Positions 63,940 through 64,000 of a stretch of DNA of 64,000 nucleotides are shown here, piece after piece. How positions within the stretch are numbered: position 1 is the first letter of the stretch; every line of letters starts with the position of its first letter. Below the pieces are notes generated by a model. That model was given only the letters and a program-made list of their open reading frames with translations. It searched no databases and had not been told where the DNA came from. Both the position numbers and the translations under genes were made by a program. Source of the DNA: Nocardia pneumoniae NBRC 100136 (GTDB lineage Bacteria; Actinomycetota; Actinomycetes; Mycobacteriales; Mycobacteriaceae); assembly GCF_000308755.1 (NCBI RefSeq), contig NZ_BAGF01000049.1, positions 1 through 64,000 of the forward strand, given 5' to 3'.

Positions 63940-64000
63940 TTCGGCGGGATGGTGCCCGCGGGCTGCGACGGCTGCCCGTTCGGCGGCTGCGGCACGGCCT
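63936..64000 (-). CDS. C-terminus of MoxR-family AAA+ ATPase (partial)
   Basis: The last 20 codons of a gene entering from the right edge encode AVPQPPNGQPSQPAGTIPPK before TGA (63936-63938). The ATPase core lies outside the window. Identification as MoxR rests on the GTGA overlap with the DUF58 gene and on the invariant moxR-DUF58-VWA order in related genomes. The Pro/Gln-rich tail is typical of mycolate-bacteria MoxR proteins as far as I recall. Confidence 0.6.
   Translation of the reverse strand, partial: AVPQPPNGQPSQPAGTIPPK

Overview
The window is GC-rich, with short intergenic gaps and many GTGA or ATGA gene overlaps, as expected of a mycolic-acid actinobacterium. Two markers point to Nocardia. 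One is a chromosomal fabG1-inhA-hemH block with DUF58/VWA/MoxR genes and an NfeD/SPFH pair, arranged much as in Mycobacterium tuberculosis. The other is a complete nocardiolactone-type beta-lactone cluster, known from pathogenic Nocardia. The genus is inferred from memory of these families; no search was run.

Layout. 1-10.6 kb holds oxidative catabolism: an SDR, a GabD2-like aldehyde dehydrogenase split by an in-frame amber codon, TetR regulators with visible inverted-repeat operators, a translationally coupled di-iron protein / ferredoxin reductase / Baeyer-Villiger monooxygenase / SDR operon, a cupin and an EthA homologue. 11.2-19.5 kb is a seven-gene operon: an active ketosynthase and a partner lacking the catalytic residues (NltA/NltB), a beta-lactone synthetase (NltC), a small membrane protein, a reductase (NltD), a PapA/condensation-type acyltransferase and an MmpL exporter. 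It ends at a perfect 13-bp hairpin.

19.5-31.3 kb is an accessory island of lower GC, especially its left half. It carries a Hachiman anti-phage system (HamA DUF1837 nuclease and HamB helicase) lying between two decayed copies of one small HTH gene, then a two-gene CBASS-like system (SLATT two-TM effector plus CD-NTase). A phosphotransferase / XRE-TPR regulator pair follows, divergent from a run of small genes ending in a NUDIX hydrolase. Directly after the NUDIX stop codon lies a 70-bp relic of an mmpL gene, about 90% identical to the inside of the intact mmpL 12.6 kb upstream.

31.4-64 kb is mostly core genome: recC-recB-recD, a secreted serine hydrolase, a CYP136-like P450, type II NADH dehydrogenase, a secreted Gly/Ala-rich protein, ureF-ureG-ureD without ureABC next to them, an SDR, an MFS pump with a divergent TetR, an MDR oxidoreductase, an O-methyltransferase, an SGNH hydrolase, the SPFH/NfeD pair, DUF3097, and the hemH-inhA-fabG1 and VWA-DUF58-MoxR genes.

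The two most notable systems are the complete nlt-type lactone operon with its own acyltransferase and exporter, and the Hachiman plus CBASS defence island beside it. Start codons were chosen from visible ribosome binding sites, overlaps and family lengths. Functions are assigned from motifs and remembered homologues.
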